Origin: a virus
Reading direction: 5' to 3' (one strand)
Length of the DNA: 23,252 bases
IMG/VR virus record: IMGVR_UViG_3300042887_001469
Span: 1-23,252 of that record
Shown: positions 1 through 6,609 of the stretch, piece after piece
Layout of the letters: the number at the start of each line of letters is the position of its first letter
Numbering within the stretch: position 1 is the stretch's first letter
Translations under genes and position numbers: made by a program
The notes under the pieces: generated by a model
What the model saw: only the letters and a program-made list of their open reading frames with translations
What the model was told of the DNA's origin: nothing
Database searches by the model: none

Positions 1-118
1 AACCACATGGGTGACAGCGGCTGGAAATACTGCGCCTACGCTCAGTGCAAGTAATACTCTTGTCTTTTGGAAAATCAGCTCAACACTTTACGGTGCGCTG
101 GTTGGGAAGTCAGCATAA
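1..118 (+). CDS. C-terminal end of an upstream tail protein (5' truncated)
   Basis: An open frame entering from the left edge (codons start at base 2) ends with TAA at 116-118. The visible 38 residues end in NTLVFWKISSTLYGALVGKSA-like sequence without a membrane segment. The stop overlaps the next ATG as TAATG, the junction style used throughout the window, which supports this frame over the other two. Its position directly before a large tail protein suggests a tail fibre or another tail component, but too little is visible to assign a domain. The start lies outside the window. Confidence 0.6.
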   Translation, partial: TTWVTAAGNTAPTLSASNTLVFWKISSTLYGALVGKSA

Positions 119-2016
119 TGTTATCAGCCAAATTAAAAGAAGCCGCAGGTAACAGCGCAGACGCAACGCTCTATGTCGATGACGTATTTTCCACTTGGCT
201 CTATACTGGCAACAATACAACGCAAACCATCACTAACGGTATTGACTTGGCTGGGAAAGGTGGGATGGTATTTAAAAAATCAAGAAATAACACAGGCGCA
301 CCCACATGGAATGATTCTGCGCGTGGGTTAAGTAATGGCTTTTTACGTTCAGATGGCACAAGTGCTGCGTCTGGGTCATCTAACATTATAACCGCATTCA
401 ACAGTAATGGTTTTGACGTTGGTGGGTCTGGTAGTAATGCTGGAGATACCTACGCCTCATGGACATTCCGCAAAGCCGCGAAGTTTTTTGATGTGGTGAC
501 TTATACGGGGACAGGAAGCGCAAGAACGATTGCACATAGCTTAGGCGTTGCTCCGGGAATGGTGATTGTTAAGCGTACTGACACGACAGGAAACTGGCAG
601 GTCTATCACAGAAGTTTAACGTCAGCCGCGTATTCAATGCAGTTAAATCTAACCGCTGCGCAAGCCTCAGCACCTACCGTATGGAACTCAACAGCACCGA
701 CAAGCTCAGTATTTTCTGTGGGTACGGACGCAACGGTTAACGCTTCTGGCGGTACTTACGTTGCCTACCTATACGCTCACGACACGTCATCAACTGGGAT
801 TATTCAGTGTGGGTCGTTTACGACTGATGGAAGTGGTAATGCAACTGTGAATTTGGGTTGGGAGCCGCAGTATGTGCTATTCAAACGCAGTTCTGGAGTA
901 GATGATTGGTATTTGAACGATACAATGCGTGGCATGAGTGAAACCACGTTTGCGGTATTAAAACCAAATTTGGCGGACTCAGAAAATGCCGGAACTGCTT
1001 CCGCTTATGTACCAACATCCACAGGGTTTAAAATTACAGGAGGTAGTGGGTATGCTTCATCAACCTACATCTACATGGCAATCCGTCGCCCAAACAAGCC
1101 GCCTACAACGGGGACGCAGGTGTTTAGTCCTAATTTACAAGCTGGTGGCGGAACAGTCACAACTAACTTTCCTGTTGACTTAACAATTACCACAAAACCT
1201 AGCGGTTTTCCTAGATATGCTGTGGATAGATTGCGAGGTAGTTCTACCGCTAGTTGTCAGTATTTAGTTACGAATTCTACGGCTGCCGAAGTAGCTTTGT
1301 CTGGTGCTGGTTTTGGGTATGATAATAATACTGGGTATAAAGATAATGGGTTTTATGGAAGTGGGGAAACTCCAATCTATTGGAACTTCAAACGCGCTCC
1401 CGGATTCTTTGATGAGGTTTGTTATAAAGGGAATGGGTCTACTCAAAATGTTAACCATAATTTAACAGTTATTCCCGAATTAATGATTGTTAAAGATAGA
1501 ACTTCAGCAGGGACACCTTGGTGTGTTTACTCTGCACCAACAGGAAATAGCTCTTTATTGCAACTTGAAACTACTGGTGCGGTTCAAACTGGCGCACCTC
1601 AATGGAATAGTACAACTCCAACAAGCTCAGTATTTTCATTAGGCGGTTCGTATTCAGCTAATAATAACGGTGATAACTACGTCGCCTACCTTTTTGCCAC
1701 ACTCGCTGGAATATCTAAAGTAGGTTCTTACACAGGTAATGGTACAGGACAAGCTATTGCGTGTGGATTTGGTTCTGGTGGTGCAAGATTTGTTTTAATT
1801 AAGCGTACAGACTCTACTGGTAGTTGGTACACATTCGATTCGGCTCGTGGGCTAACAAGTGGCTCAAGTCCATATTTACTGCTTAACAGCACAGCGGCAG
1901 AAGTCACAGGTAATAACGGTGTCTACGCATCATCGGGTGGCTTTACACTAGGTGCAACAGCATCGACAACCACGAATATCAGTGGAGCATCTTATATCTT
2001 TTTGAGCGTCAGCTAA
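118..2016 (+). CDS. Tail protein built of repeated beta-rich modules (DUF7483-like)
   Basis: This 632-residue protein is rich in Gly, Ser, Thr and Asn, with no signal peptide or membrane segment. I chose ATG 118, which overlaps the previous stop (TAATG), over an in-frame TTG at 67. Two long modules resemble each other: one with FFDVVTYTGTGSARTI, VIVKRTDTTGNW, WNSTAPTSSVFSVG and YVAYLYA in the first half, and one with FFDEVCYKGNGSTQNV, MIVKDRT, WNSTTPTSSVFSLG and YVAYLFA in the second. Shorter copies of the SYTGNG...VLIKRTDSTGSW part lie between and after them. I recall such modules from phage proteins annotated DUF7483 and tail or virion structural; no database check was possible. The downstream chaperone-like and lysis genes fit a place at the end of the late operon. 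A receptor-contacting fibre or tail needle decoration is the likely role, by inference. Confidence 0.8.
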   Translation: MLSAKLKEAAGNSADATLYVDDVFSTWLYTGNNTTQTITNGIDLAGKGGMVFKKSRNNTGAPTWNDSARGLSNGFLRSDGTSAASGSSNIITAFNSNGFDVGGSGSNAGDTYASWTFRKAAKFFDVVTYTGTGSARTIAHSLGVAPGMVIVKRTDTTGNWQVYHRSLTSAAYSMQLNLTAAQASAPTVWNSTAPTSSVFSVGTDATVNASGGTYVAYLYAHDTSSTGIIQCGSFTTDGSGNATVNLGWEPQYVLFKRSSGVDDWYLNDTMRGMSETTFAVLKPNLADSENAGTASAYVPTSTGFKITGGSGYASSTYIYMAIRRPNKPPTTGTQVFSPNLQAGGGTVTTNFPVDLTITTKPSGFPRYAVDRLRGSSTASCQYLVTNSTAAEVALSGAGFGYDNNTGYKDNGFYGSGETPIYWNFKRAPGFFDEVCYKGNGSTQNVNHNLTVIPELMIVKDRTSAGTPWCVYSAPTGNSSLLQLETTGAVQTGAPQWNSTTPTSSVFSLGGSYSANNNGDNYVAYLFATLAGISKVGSYTGNGTGQAIACGFGSGGARFVLIKRTDSTGSWYTFDSARGLTSGSSPYLLLNSTAAEVTGNNGVYASSGGFTLGATASTTTNISGASYIFLSVS

Positions 2017-2025
2017 GGAAACAAA

Positions 2026-2466
2026 ATGGCAAACTATATCAATTTAGCAACGAACCAACTCTGCACAGAATCTGAAATCCGTGCAGCTCACCCTAATACC
2101 TCATTTGCAACGCCATTCTCACCAGACGGCTATGCAGTAGTACACTGGGCAGGACAACCAGACTACGATAAGTACACACAGACAATCCAGCTAGGCGCAC
2201 CTGTAGAAGCACTGCCTAACCACTGGGAGCAAACATGGAGCATTATTCAGCTAACAGGCGACCAGCTCACCGATGCACAAGCGCAAAAGGTTGAAGACGA
2301 GAAAGCAAAAATCAAAGCTGACATCGCAACACTTGAAGCAACGATTACACCCAGAAGAACCCGCGAAGCTATTTTAGCCATCGACATCACATGGCTTGCA
2401 GACATTGAACTTCAAATTGGGCAGTTAAGACAACAACTAATGGAGGTGTCTAATGCCAGACGATAA
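2026..2466 (+). CDS. Tail-fibre-associated or tail chaperone-like protein
   Basis: A 146-residue soluble protein starting 9 bases after the tail-protein stop, with AAGGAA just upstream of its ATG. The N-terminal half carries aromatic patches (FATPFSPDGYAVVHW) and the C-terminal half is helical and charged (QAQKVEDEKAKIKADIATLEA), ending in a segment ITPRRTREAILA...WLADIELQIGQLRQQL. That ending resembles the C-termini of small phage proteins encoded right after tail-fibre genes and annotated as fibre assembly or hypothetical proteins. A chaperone or attachment role for the preceding protein is therefore plausible but rests on position and general resemblance. Its end overlaps the next gene by 14 bases. 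Confidence 0.65.
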   Translation: MANYINLATNQLCTESEIRAAHPNTSFATPFSPDGYAVVHWAGQPDYDKYTQTIQLGAPVEALPNHWEQTWSIIQLTGDQLTDAQAQKVEDEKAKIKADIATLEATITPRRTREAILAIDITWLADIELQIGQLRQQLMEVSNARR

Positions 2467-2668
2467 ATGCCGCTTGGCAAAAGTGGAACAACGCATGGAC
2501 GCGCTGGAGGAAGTGTTTGAAGATAGAGGAAAAAAACTCGATGCAATAATCCATGCGCTTGATGAAATGAAAACAGAACAATCAAGATACAAGGGATTTA
2601 TTGGTGGCATTGTTTTTACTGTAGGCGCGGTGTTCTCTTTTGTCACTTGGTGGCTAGGTAATCGATAA
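2453..2668 (+). CDS. Small coiled-coil membrane protein, XhlA-like, probable lysis accessory
   Basis: 71 residues. Residues 1-45 are charged and heptad-like (LAKVEQRMDALEEVFEDRGKKLDAII), followed by one transmembrane segment at about 47-67 (GFIGGIVFTVGAVFSFVTWW) and a very short tail. This coiled coil followed by a C-terminal membrane anchor is the layout of haemolysin XhlA-type phage proteins, which sit next to holins and lysins. Start ATG 2453 lies inside the end of the previous gene and is preceded by GGAGGTG at 2442-2448, a strong ribosome binding site. Its stop overlaps the next start (TAATG). A holin or holin partner is inferred from topology and the lysozyme downstream. Confidence 0.7.
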   Translation: MPDDKCRLAKVEQRMDALEEVFEDRGKKLDAIIHALDEMKTEQSRYKGFIGGIVFTVGAVFSFVTWWLGNR

Positions 2669-2931
2669 TGGAATTTCTCCAGTTTGCCTCGGACGTAGGG
2701 TTTCCTATCGCGGCGGCGACTGGCGGAATGTATTTTGTCTACCTGACACAGAAATTCTTGCTCGATAGTGTGCTTGAGAAGATTAAAAGCCTAATAGGCA
2801 TCATCAAGCAACTTGATAAACGTGTTACAGCCATGTCGCATGACATCGTTAGAATTGATGAATTAGCGTCTACGGCGCTTGAGATACCGCAAGAAAAACC
2901 CAAGCCCCCGTCAGTGGAGCGAAAAGACTAA
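2668..2931 (+). CDS. Holin-like membrane protein with N-terminal YvrJ-like segment
   Basis: 87 residues with one hydrophobic segment near the N-terminus (about 9-30, containing VGFPIAAATGGMYFVY), then an amphipathic helix (VLEKIKSLIGIIKQLDKRVTAM) and a proline- and lysine-rich tail. The FGFPI-type segment recalls the small YvrJ family, which is common beside phage lysis genes. It is a diverged relative of the next gene (shared GFPI-AA-GG--Y-VY pattern), so the two may be an old tandem duplication. It overlaps both neighbours by one base (TAATG). Position just before the lysozyme makes a holin or pinholin role reasonable, but one membrane segment alone does not prove it. Confidence 0.65.
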   Translation: MEFLQFASDVGFPIAAATGGMYFVYLTQKFLLDSVLEKIKSLIGIIKQLDKRVTAMSHDIVRIDELASTALEIPQEKPKPPSVERKD

Positions 2932-3173
2932 TGGACGCCGATGCTATCGCTAAATATATTAACCAGTATGGATTCCCAATTATCGCTGCTGGTGGTATGG
3001 GCTATATTGTCTACTTTGTCTGGCTCTGGGCGACCACCGTCGTAAAGCCTATTTTGCAAGAAGCAACAGACGCGCTAATTGAGCTAATCGACCAAGTGCG
3101 GGTGCTAGACAACGACATGATTCGGCTGACACAAAAGTTAACGACTATTTTATCGCTACGGGGAAAGAAATGA
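2931..3173 (+). CDS. Second holin-like membrane protein, paralogue of the preceding gene
   Basis: 80 residues. It opens with a short helix, then YGFPIIAAGGMGYIVYFVWLW at about 13-33 as the only membrane segment, then an amphipathic helix (VRVLDNDMIRLTQKLTTIL) and a basic end (RGKK). Layout and the GFPI...GG...VY motif match the previous 87-residue protein. Both start by TAATG overlap and this one ends by ATGA overlap with the lysozyme, giving a four-gene coupled lysis cassette. A holin/antiholin pair would fit, but which of the three membrane proteins makes the hole cannot be read from sequence. Confidence 0.65.
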   Translation: MDADAIAKYINQYGFPIIAAGGMGYIVYFVWLWATTVVKPILQEATDALIELIDQVRVLDNDMIRLTQKLTTILSLRGKK

Positions 3174-3616
3174 AGATTGGTGAGAAAGGGTTAGCCCTAA
3201 TTAAAGAATTTGAAAGTTGTAAGCTGCAAAGCTATAAATGCCCAGCAGGTGTTTGGACAATTGGCATAGGCTCAACCCGCTATGCGGACGGGACACCCGT
3301 GAAAGCTAATCAGGCATTGCCGGGCGAAGCAGCGGCATTGCATTTACTAGCGCAGACGTTAGCGCCGTATGAGCATACCGTCAACGCGATTGGCGAACCG
3401 CTTACCCAGAATGAATACGATGCGCTAGTTTGCCTCTGCTATAACATAGGCAGTGGAAATTTAGTTTCGTCAACGCTTGTTAAGATGCTAAAAGCAAAAG
3501 AACCTAAGTCTGAAATAGCAGAGCAATTTCTGCGGTGGAACAAGGCCGGCGGTAAAGTATTAGCTGGGCTTACTCGACGCAGAAATGCGGAAGCAGAATT
3601 GTTTTTAAGCGAGTAG
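3170..3616 (+). CDS. Endolysin, lysozyme of glycoside hydrolase family 24
   Basis: 148 residues, usual length for phage GH24 muramidases, which cleave the MurNAc-GlcNAc bond of peptidoglycan. The active-site region is clear: E15 in IKEFESCKL, C24 and T30 in YKCPAGVWTIGIG. The spacing matches the Glu-8x-Asp/Cys-5x-Thr triad of T4-type enzymes, with Cys in place of Asp as in many P22/P21-like endolysins. The helical C-terminal lobe contains NEYDALVCLCYNIGSGN and ends with GLTRRRNAEAELF, both typical. No signal peptide or SAR anchor is present, so export should depend on a holin, consistent with the three small membrane genes just upstream. The 3' end converges with, and overlaps by 12 bases, a leftward small gene. 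Confidence 0.93.
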   Translation: MKIGEKGLALIKEFESCKLQSYKCPAGVWTIGIGSTRYADGTPVKANQALPGEAAALHLLAQTLAPYEHTVNAIGEPLTQNEYDALVCLCYNIGSGNLVSSTLVKMLKAKEPKSEIAEQFLRWNKAGGKVLAGLTRRRNAEAELFLSE

Positions 3617-3784
3617 TTCGTCACGCTCACGATTAGCGCGGAGTATGCAGTAGCGCTGATGCAACCGCACCAAGATAGAGCGTCTACGTTTACCGTAGCG
3701 CTCTGATTCAATCATCACTTGTAATTCACCTTCTGTGTAATTGTTCAAATTAAAGAAGATGTCGCGCCATGTTAAGTTGTTCAT
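3605..3784 (-). CDS. Small basic protein of unknown function, last gene of the leftward operon
   Basis: 59 residues, from ATG at 3784-3782 to TAA at 3607-3605. The ATG overlaps the helicase stop (ATGA) and an AGAGGA ribosome binding site lies about 8 bases upstream, inside the helicase gene. The sequence begins MNNLTWRDIFFNLNNYTEGELQ and contains a very basic middle (ERYGKRRRSILVRLHQRY) ending in a charged helix (RANRERDELLA). No family recognised; nucleic-acid or helicase-partner binding would fit the charge and coupling, but is inference. It converges with the lysozyme gene. Confidence 0.7.
   Translation of the reverse strand: MNNLTWRDIFFNLNNYTEGELQVMIESERYGKRRRSILVRLHQRYCILRANRERDELLA
3677..3704. 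terminator. Strong hairpin at the convergent junction, possible bidirectional terminator
   Basis: AGAGCG-T-CTACG pairs with CGTAG-CGCTCT around a TTTAC loop: 11 base pairs with one bulged T. It lies 60 bases after the lysozyme stop, where rightward and leftward transcripts meet. No T tract follows on either strand, so it is not a standard intrinsic terminator. It falls in the coding sequence of the 59-residue leftward gene, so the pairing could partly reflect the codons for ERYGKRRRS. Confidence 0.35.
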
Positions 3785-5067
3785 TTTAATTCCTCTAAGG
3801 CAATATCTGAAATTGCGCGTTTGTCATGCAGACTTGCGAATATGCGCTCGTCTACGGTTTTGTCTGTTAGCAGTACATAGCAATATACGGCGCTCTTTTG
3901 CCCACTACGGTGCAACCGCCCAATGGTCTGCTCATATCTATCAAGTGACCAAGGAAGCGACAGGAAGACCATTTTACTGCCGCCAAATTGAAGGTTCAGC
4001 CCATGCCCTGCTGATTTAGGGTGAACAAGCAATAATTCCACTCGCCCAGCGTTCCACGACGAGATGACGCCCTGCTGGTCGATTGTTCGCGCGTTTGGGT
4101 ATCGGCGTTTAAGTTCTTCAAGCTCTGCCTGAAAGTTGTACACGATAATGGTGTTTGCGTGTTGGTTTTCCGCTAGTATTTCATCAAGACGGTCAAACTT
4201 GTGGCGCGAGAACCAAGTCGTAGGGTGTCCTTCGATGTAAGAAAACCCGCTAGCCATTTGCTGTAGCTTATTCACCACCACAGCGGCGTTAACCGCAATG
4301 ATTTCTTTTTCTTCGTAGTACACCACAAAGTCTTTCTTCATCTCACCGTATTGCTTCATATCCATCGCGCATTTGACTGGCACGATGTTAAGCGGGGGTA
4401 AAGTATCCATATACTCTTGCGTGTCGATAAGGTACGTTGCGGGTTTAATTTCCGCCATGACGTCACGCAGTGATGTGGACTTGGCAACCCATTCGCCAAA
4501 GTCTTTATTGAGTAGCACAAAATATGTCTGAAGAAACGCTGTTTTGGATTTGCCAAGTAGCGTTGCGTCAACTATCTTGCATTGCCCAAACACGTCTTCA
4601 AGCCCGTTACTGGTAAACGAACCGGTAAGCCCCCATTTAATTTTGAAGTCTTTGATACGCGCAAACAGCGCTTTAAAGCGCTTGCCTGATGGGTTCTTCA
4701 AAACAGTCAATTCGTCAAACACCACGCCATCAAAGTCAGGCAATGGCGGTAGCGTTTGAAGGGTGTCGTAATTAGTCACAACCACCTGCGTAGGCGCGTC
4801 AAATGCCGCTAAACGCTGATTTAGCGAGCCAACGGCGATAGATACGGTCAGACTTGGCGCCCACTTCGCTGGCTCTATCGTCCACACATCCGTGCAGACA
4901 CGCTTTGGCGCTATCACTAAGAATCGACGTACTCTGCCCGTGTCGAGCGCCTCCTTCATCGCTGTCAATGTTATTGCTGTTTTGCCTGCCCCTACTGGGG
5001 CAAGAATCATTCCTTTGTCTATTTGGCTCAAAAAGGCAACAGCTTCTATCTGATTCGGTCTTAGCAT
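3781..5067 (-). CDS. SNF2/DEAD-like superfamily 2 helicase
   Basis: 428 residues, both RecA-like lobes present. Motif I is APVGAGKT (23-30), motif Ia region LVIAPKRV, motif II DELT (118-121), motif III GLTGS (146-150), and motif VI TIGRLHRSGQ (about 381-390), whose RLHRSGQ form is typical of the SNF2 group. The protein is compact, with no accessory domains, as usual for phage SNF2-type helicases encoded beside VRR-NUC nucleases, DUF2800 proteins and family A polymerases. Motif II has Thr instead of the usual His, leaving the metal-binding Asp-Glu intact. ATP-driven remodelling or unwinding of phage DNA during replication or recombination is expected. Start ATG 5067 overlaps an upstream small frame as TAATG. 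The end overlaps the next gene by ATGA. Confidence 0.93.
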   Translation of the reverse strand: MLRPNQIEAVAFLSQIDKGMILAPVGAGKTAITLTAMKEALDTGRVRRFLVIAPKRVCTDVWTIEPAKWAPSLTVSIAVGSLNQRLAAFDAPTQVVVTNYDTLQTLPPLPDFDGVVFDELTVLKNPSGKRFKALFARIKDFKIKWGLTGSFTSNGLEDVFGQCKIVDATLLGKSKTAFLQTYFVLLNKDFGEWVAKSTSLRDVMAEIKPATYLIDTQEYMDTLPPLNIVPVKCAMDMKQYGEMKKDFVVYYEEKEIIAVNAAVVVNKLQQMASGFSYIEGHPTTWFSRHKFDRLDEILAENQHANTIIVYNFQAELEELKRRYPNARTIDQQGVISSWNAGRVELLLVHPKSAGHGLNLQFGGSKMVFLSLPWSLDRYEQTIGRLHRSGQKSAVYCYVLLTDKTVDERIFASLHDKRAISDIALEELK

Positions 5068-5204
5068 TAATAAATTTCCATCTTAAGTACGCCGTTTTGG
5101 GGTGGTCTGCCATCATCGGAATGGAGCAGCAAGGGGTGTAGCATATCCACACCCCATTCATCGTTTTGAGCTTTGGTTTCATCTATCCCGCCAAGGCAGC
5201 ACAA
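5067..5204 (-). CDS. 45-residue protein with a TTG start, between two overlapping genes
   Basis: An open frame from TTG at 5204-5202 to TAA at 5069-5067 fills the otherwise empty gap before the helicase gene and ends on its ATG as TAATG. The product starts MCCLGGIDETKAQNDEWGVD and continues with LHPLLLHSDDGRPPQNG; the composition is that of a normal soluble protein. An AAAAGG stretch lies about 9 bases before the TTG, and an in-frame TAA just upstream rules out a longer form. A competing frame from ATG 5182 overlaps the previous stop by ATGA but runs 270 bases into the helicase gene and is Cys/Ser-rich. An internal ATG (MLHPLLL...) would give only 25 residues. Function unknown. Confidence 0.5.
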   Translation of the reverse strand: MCCLGGIDETKAQNDEWGVDMLHPLLLHSDDGRPPQNGVLKMEIY

Positions 5205-5340
5205 TGTCGCTTACCTTAAAAGGGATAAACGGCACGGTATCTAGCCATTTGAGCAAATTCATGTAGTTTTCCATGTCCTCGCCGCGAAGCGCTTTGATGG
5301 TTGGGTCTTGGTCTACTGGGTAACCTTTAAATGCGTACAT
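5179..5340 (-). CDS. Small conserved-looking protein of unknown function
   Basis: 53 residues beginning MYAFKGYPVDQDPTIKALRG, then ENYMNLLKWLDTVPFIPFKV and a short end DIVLPWRDR. I chose ATG 5340 because it overlaps the upstream stop as TAATG and has GGAG 8 bases upstream; a longer frame to 5379 has no such support. No membrane segment and no recognised domain. It overlaps the following TTG-started frame by 26 bases. It lies in the coupled leftward replication operon, so a role in DNA metabolism is possible but unsupported by motifs. Confidence 0.65.
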   Translation of the reverse strand: MYAFKGYPVDQDPTIKALRGEDMENYMNLLKWLDTVPFIPFKVSDIVLPWRDR

Positions 5341-5579
5341 TAGAAATTCTCCAATTTGATTAGTCTGTCTAAATACCACCGTGCTTTGCGCAAGTCTTCA
5401 AGCCCACCTTTATCTCTAAAACGCCATTGGTACTTAAAAACATTACCACGCAAATACCCTCTAAATTCATCAACACTTAGCATTGCCTCCATTGCGTCGA
5501 TGCACTGCATTTTGTTACCTTGATAGTGCGCTGGCGCGTCTACGGGGTCGCCTGCGTGTACTGAGTCGCCTGTTAACAT
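5340..5579 (-). CDS. DUF3310 family phage protein
   Basis: 79 residues. The core DPVDAPAHYQGNKMQCIDAME...FRGYLRGNVFKYQWRFRDKGGLEDLRKARWYLDRLI is the hallmark of DUF3310 proteins: a PxHY entry motif, CIDA, an RGNxxKY stretch and a KGGxEDLxKAxWYLxxLI ending. These are widespread small phage proteins, sometimes labelled nucleotide kinase, but the biochemical role is not established to my knowledge. ATG 5579 is preferred over a TTG at 5594 because GGGAG lies 8 bases upstream and the ATG overlaps the preceding stop. The end overlaps the next start by TAATG. Confidence 0.9.
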   Translation of the reverse strand: MLTGDSVHAGDPVDAPAHYQGNKMQCIDAMEAMLSVDEFRGYLRGNVFKYQWRFRDKGGLEDLRKARWYLDRLIKLENF

Positions 5580-6160
5580 AATGTCATCTCCCAACCTTTA
5601 GGCACGATAGTGTGCGTTCTCAAGAATTCCATAAAATGTTCATTTCGACGTCTGCCCATCGGACGCTTTTTAGGCTTTTCTCTAATTTCTTCATCGCGGA
5701 GCTTCTTAGCTAGAAGTTTAGCGCAATTAGCTTCTAGTAAGCTCTTGCTAAAATACGCTCTTGAATACCCGTTTTCTACTCGACGGGTAAACGGTTCGCC
5801 GCGCATAAGCGCTGACACGCTAGGGTAGCGCAAGTCGTTTTCGTCGCAAAAGTCAATCATAGTCATTTCGTCTTCAGACGCTTTAATGACTCTAATATTG
5901 CTGATGCGCAGATTAGTTGGATTGTCATCTAAATACTCTACCGCGTCAGTATGCGCTGGATACCAACCGTAGGCTAAGAACACCGCAACCTTCCACGCTA
6001 AAAAGTTAGAGTGCAGTCCACTTTTTTTAACGTTGATTGTTGCGTTTTTGTTTTTCCAGTTAAGCGCAGCAGGCGTAGATGCGCCGCCTTTGTAAAAGTG
6101 ACCTGTTTGACTGTTGTACTTTACCGCTTCTCTTACTATATCTAAATCTTTGTCATTCAT
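5573..6160 (-). CDS. Degenerate HNH-endonuclease-like DNA-binding protein
   Basis: 195 residues. Residues 13-90 follow the fold order of phage HNH_3 endonucleases: YNSQTGHFY, a beta stretch, FLAWKVAVFLAYGWYP, then AVEYLDDNPTNLRISNIR. In active enzymes the last segment reads roughly VDHIDGNPxNNRxSNLR. Here the catalytic His is Tyr76 and the middle Asn is Leu84, while Asn88 is kept. A second part (about 100-140, DFCDENDLRYPSVSALMRGEPF) looks like a helix-turn-helix or NUMOD-type module, and 155-180 is strongly basic (KPKKRPMGRRR). The likely state is a DNA-binding protein that has lost nuclease activity, perhaps domesticated from a homing endonuclease. It overlaps both neighbours by a few bases, so it is fully integrated in the operon. 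Confidence 0.7.
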   Translation of the reverse strand: MNDKDLDIVREAVKYNSQTGHFYKGGASTPAALNWKNKNATINVKKSGLHSNFLAWKVAVFLAYGWYPAHTDAVEYLDDNPTNLRISNIRVIKASEDEMTMIDFCDENDLRYPSVSALMRGEPFTRRVENGYSRAYFSKSLLEANCAKLLAKKLRDEEIREKPKKRPMGRRRNEHFMEFLRTHTIVPKGWEMTLC

Positions 6161-6386
6161 GTCCGCTCACCACATCAAAAAACCGCAATCTATCATTCAT
6201 TGTTAAGTTGTTTAGCGCTTTGTACAGCTTGCGCGTTTCGCCGTTGTGCTGACGTATCAATCGTCTGCATCTAGCACGAAAGCGTTGCTCGTTTAGCTCG
6301 TTAATAAGCCCAAGCGTAAATACCTCGCTTGTAAATCTGTCTTTTAAGAAGGGTGACAACCCTATGAATATTTGTGAAATGTTCAT
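6153..6386 (-). CDS. Small basic protein of unknown function
   Basis: 77 residues, start ATG 6386 overlapping the previous stop (ATGA), end overlapping the next gene by 8 bases. Begins MNISQIFIGLSPFLKDRF; the centre is Arg-rich (EQRFRARCRRLIRQHNGETRKLY) and followed by ALNNLTMNDRLRFFDVV. Probably all-helical and nucleic-acid binding by charge, without a recognised domain. A competing frame (6301-6492) is excluded because it conflicts with two tightly coupled genes. Confidence 0.65.
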   Translation of the reverse strand: MNISQIFIGLSPFLKDRFTSEVFTLGLINELNEQRFRARCRRLIRQHNGETRKLYKALNNLTMNDRLRFFDVVSGHE

Positions 6387-6541
6387 CTTTGATGCCGTAT
6401 ATCGTTAAAAATGGGTCTTTGTTCTTTGCACCGGTCACACTCGCGGTAGCCAAGGCTATTATATACGCGCCAATGGTCATGTTTACAGTCAACGGCTGTT
6501 GGCGCAGGTGTTACTGGAGATACAGGTTTGACTAATGACAT
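6383..6541 (-). CDS. Small putative zinc-binding protein
   Basis: 52 residues from ATG 6541 to TGA 6383-6385, the stop overlapping the next ATG (ATGA). After a Pro/Val-rich start, C19-x-H21 and C35-x2-C38 form a plausible single zinc site (DCKHDHWRVYNSLGYRECDRC). The spacing resembles short phage zinc-ribbon proteins. Its start lies inside the tiny membrane gene upstream, in another frame. Binding to DNA, RNA or a host protein is possible; nothing more specific can be said. Confidence 0.65.
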   Translation of the reverse strand: MSLVKPVSPVTPAPTAVDCKHDHWRVYNSLGYRECDRCKEQRPIFNDIRHQR

Positions 6542-6609
6542 AGCCACAACCCCGTTAAAAATAATACGCCAATGTAAAACATGAGCGCTGCAACATCATC
6601 AATTTCCAT
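6532..6609 (-). CDS. 25-residue single-pass membrane peptide
   Basis: ATG 6609 overlaps the upstream stop (TAATG) and follows GGAGGAAGGG, one of the best ribosome binding sites in the window. The product is MEIDDVAALMFYIGVLFLTGLWLCH: an acidic N-terminus and one hydrophobic stretch of about 16 residues. The following gene starts inside its last codons. Translation is well supported by the ribosome binding site; function is unknown. Confidence 0.6.
   Translation of the reverse strand: MEIDDVAALMFYIGVLFLTGLWLCH

Noticed and set aside
67-117. TTG 67 as start of the large tail protein
   Set aside because: It would overlap the upstream tail gene by 52 bases; ATG 118 has the TAATG overlap seen at other junctions, and the protein's natural start (MLSAKLKEAAG) is there.
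4799-5182. 127-residue minus-strand frame starting by ATGA overlap at 5182
   Set aside because: It runs 270 bases into the helicase gene in another frame and has odd Cys/Ser-rich composition; the TTG-started frame ending at the helicase ATG explains the gap better. Kept in mind as an alternative.
6301-6492. 63-residue minus-strand frame with hydrophobic N-terminus
   Set aside because: It lies across the 52- and 77-residue genes, both of which have ATGA overlaps with neighbours, and lacks a ribosome binding site.
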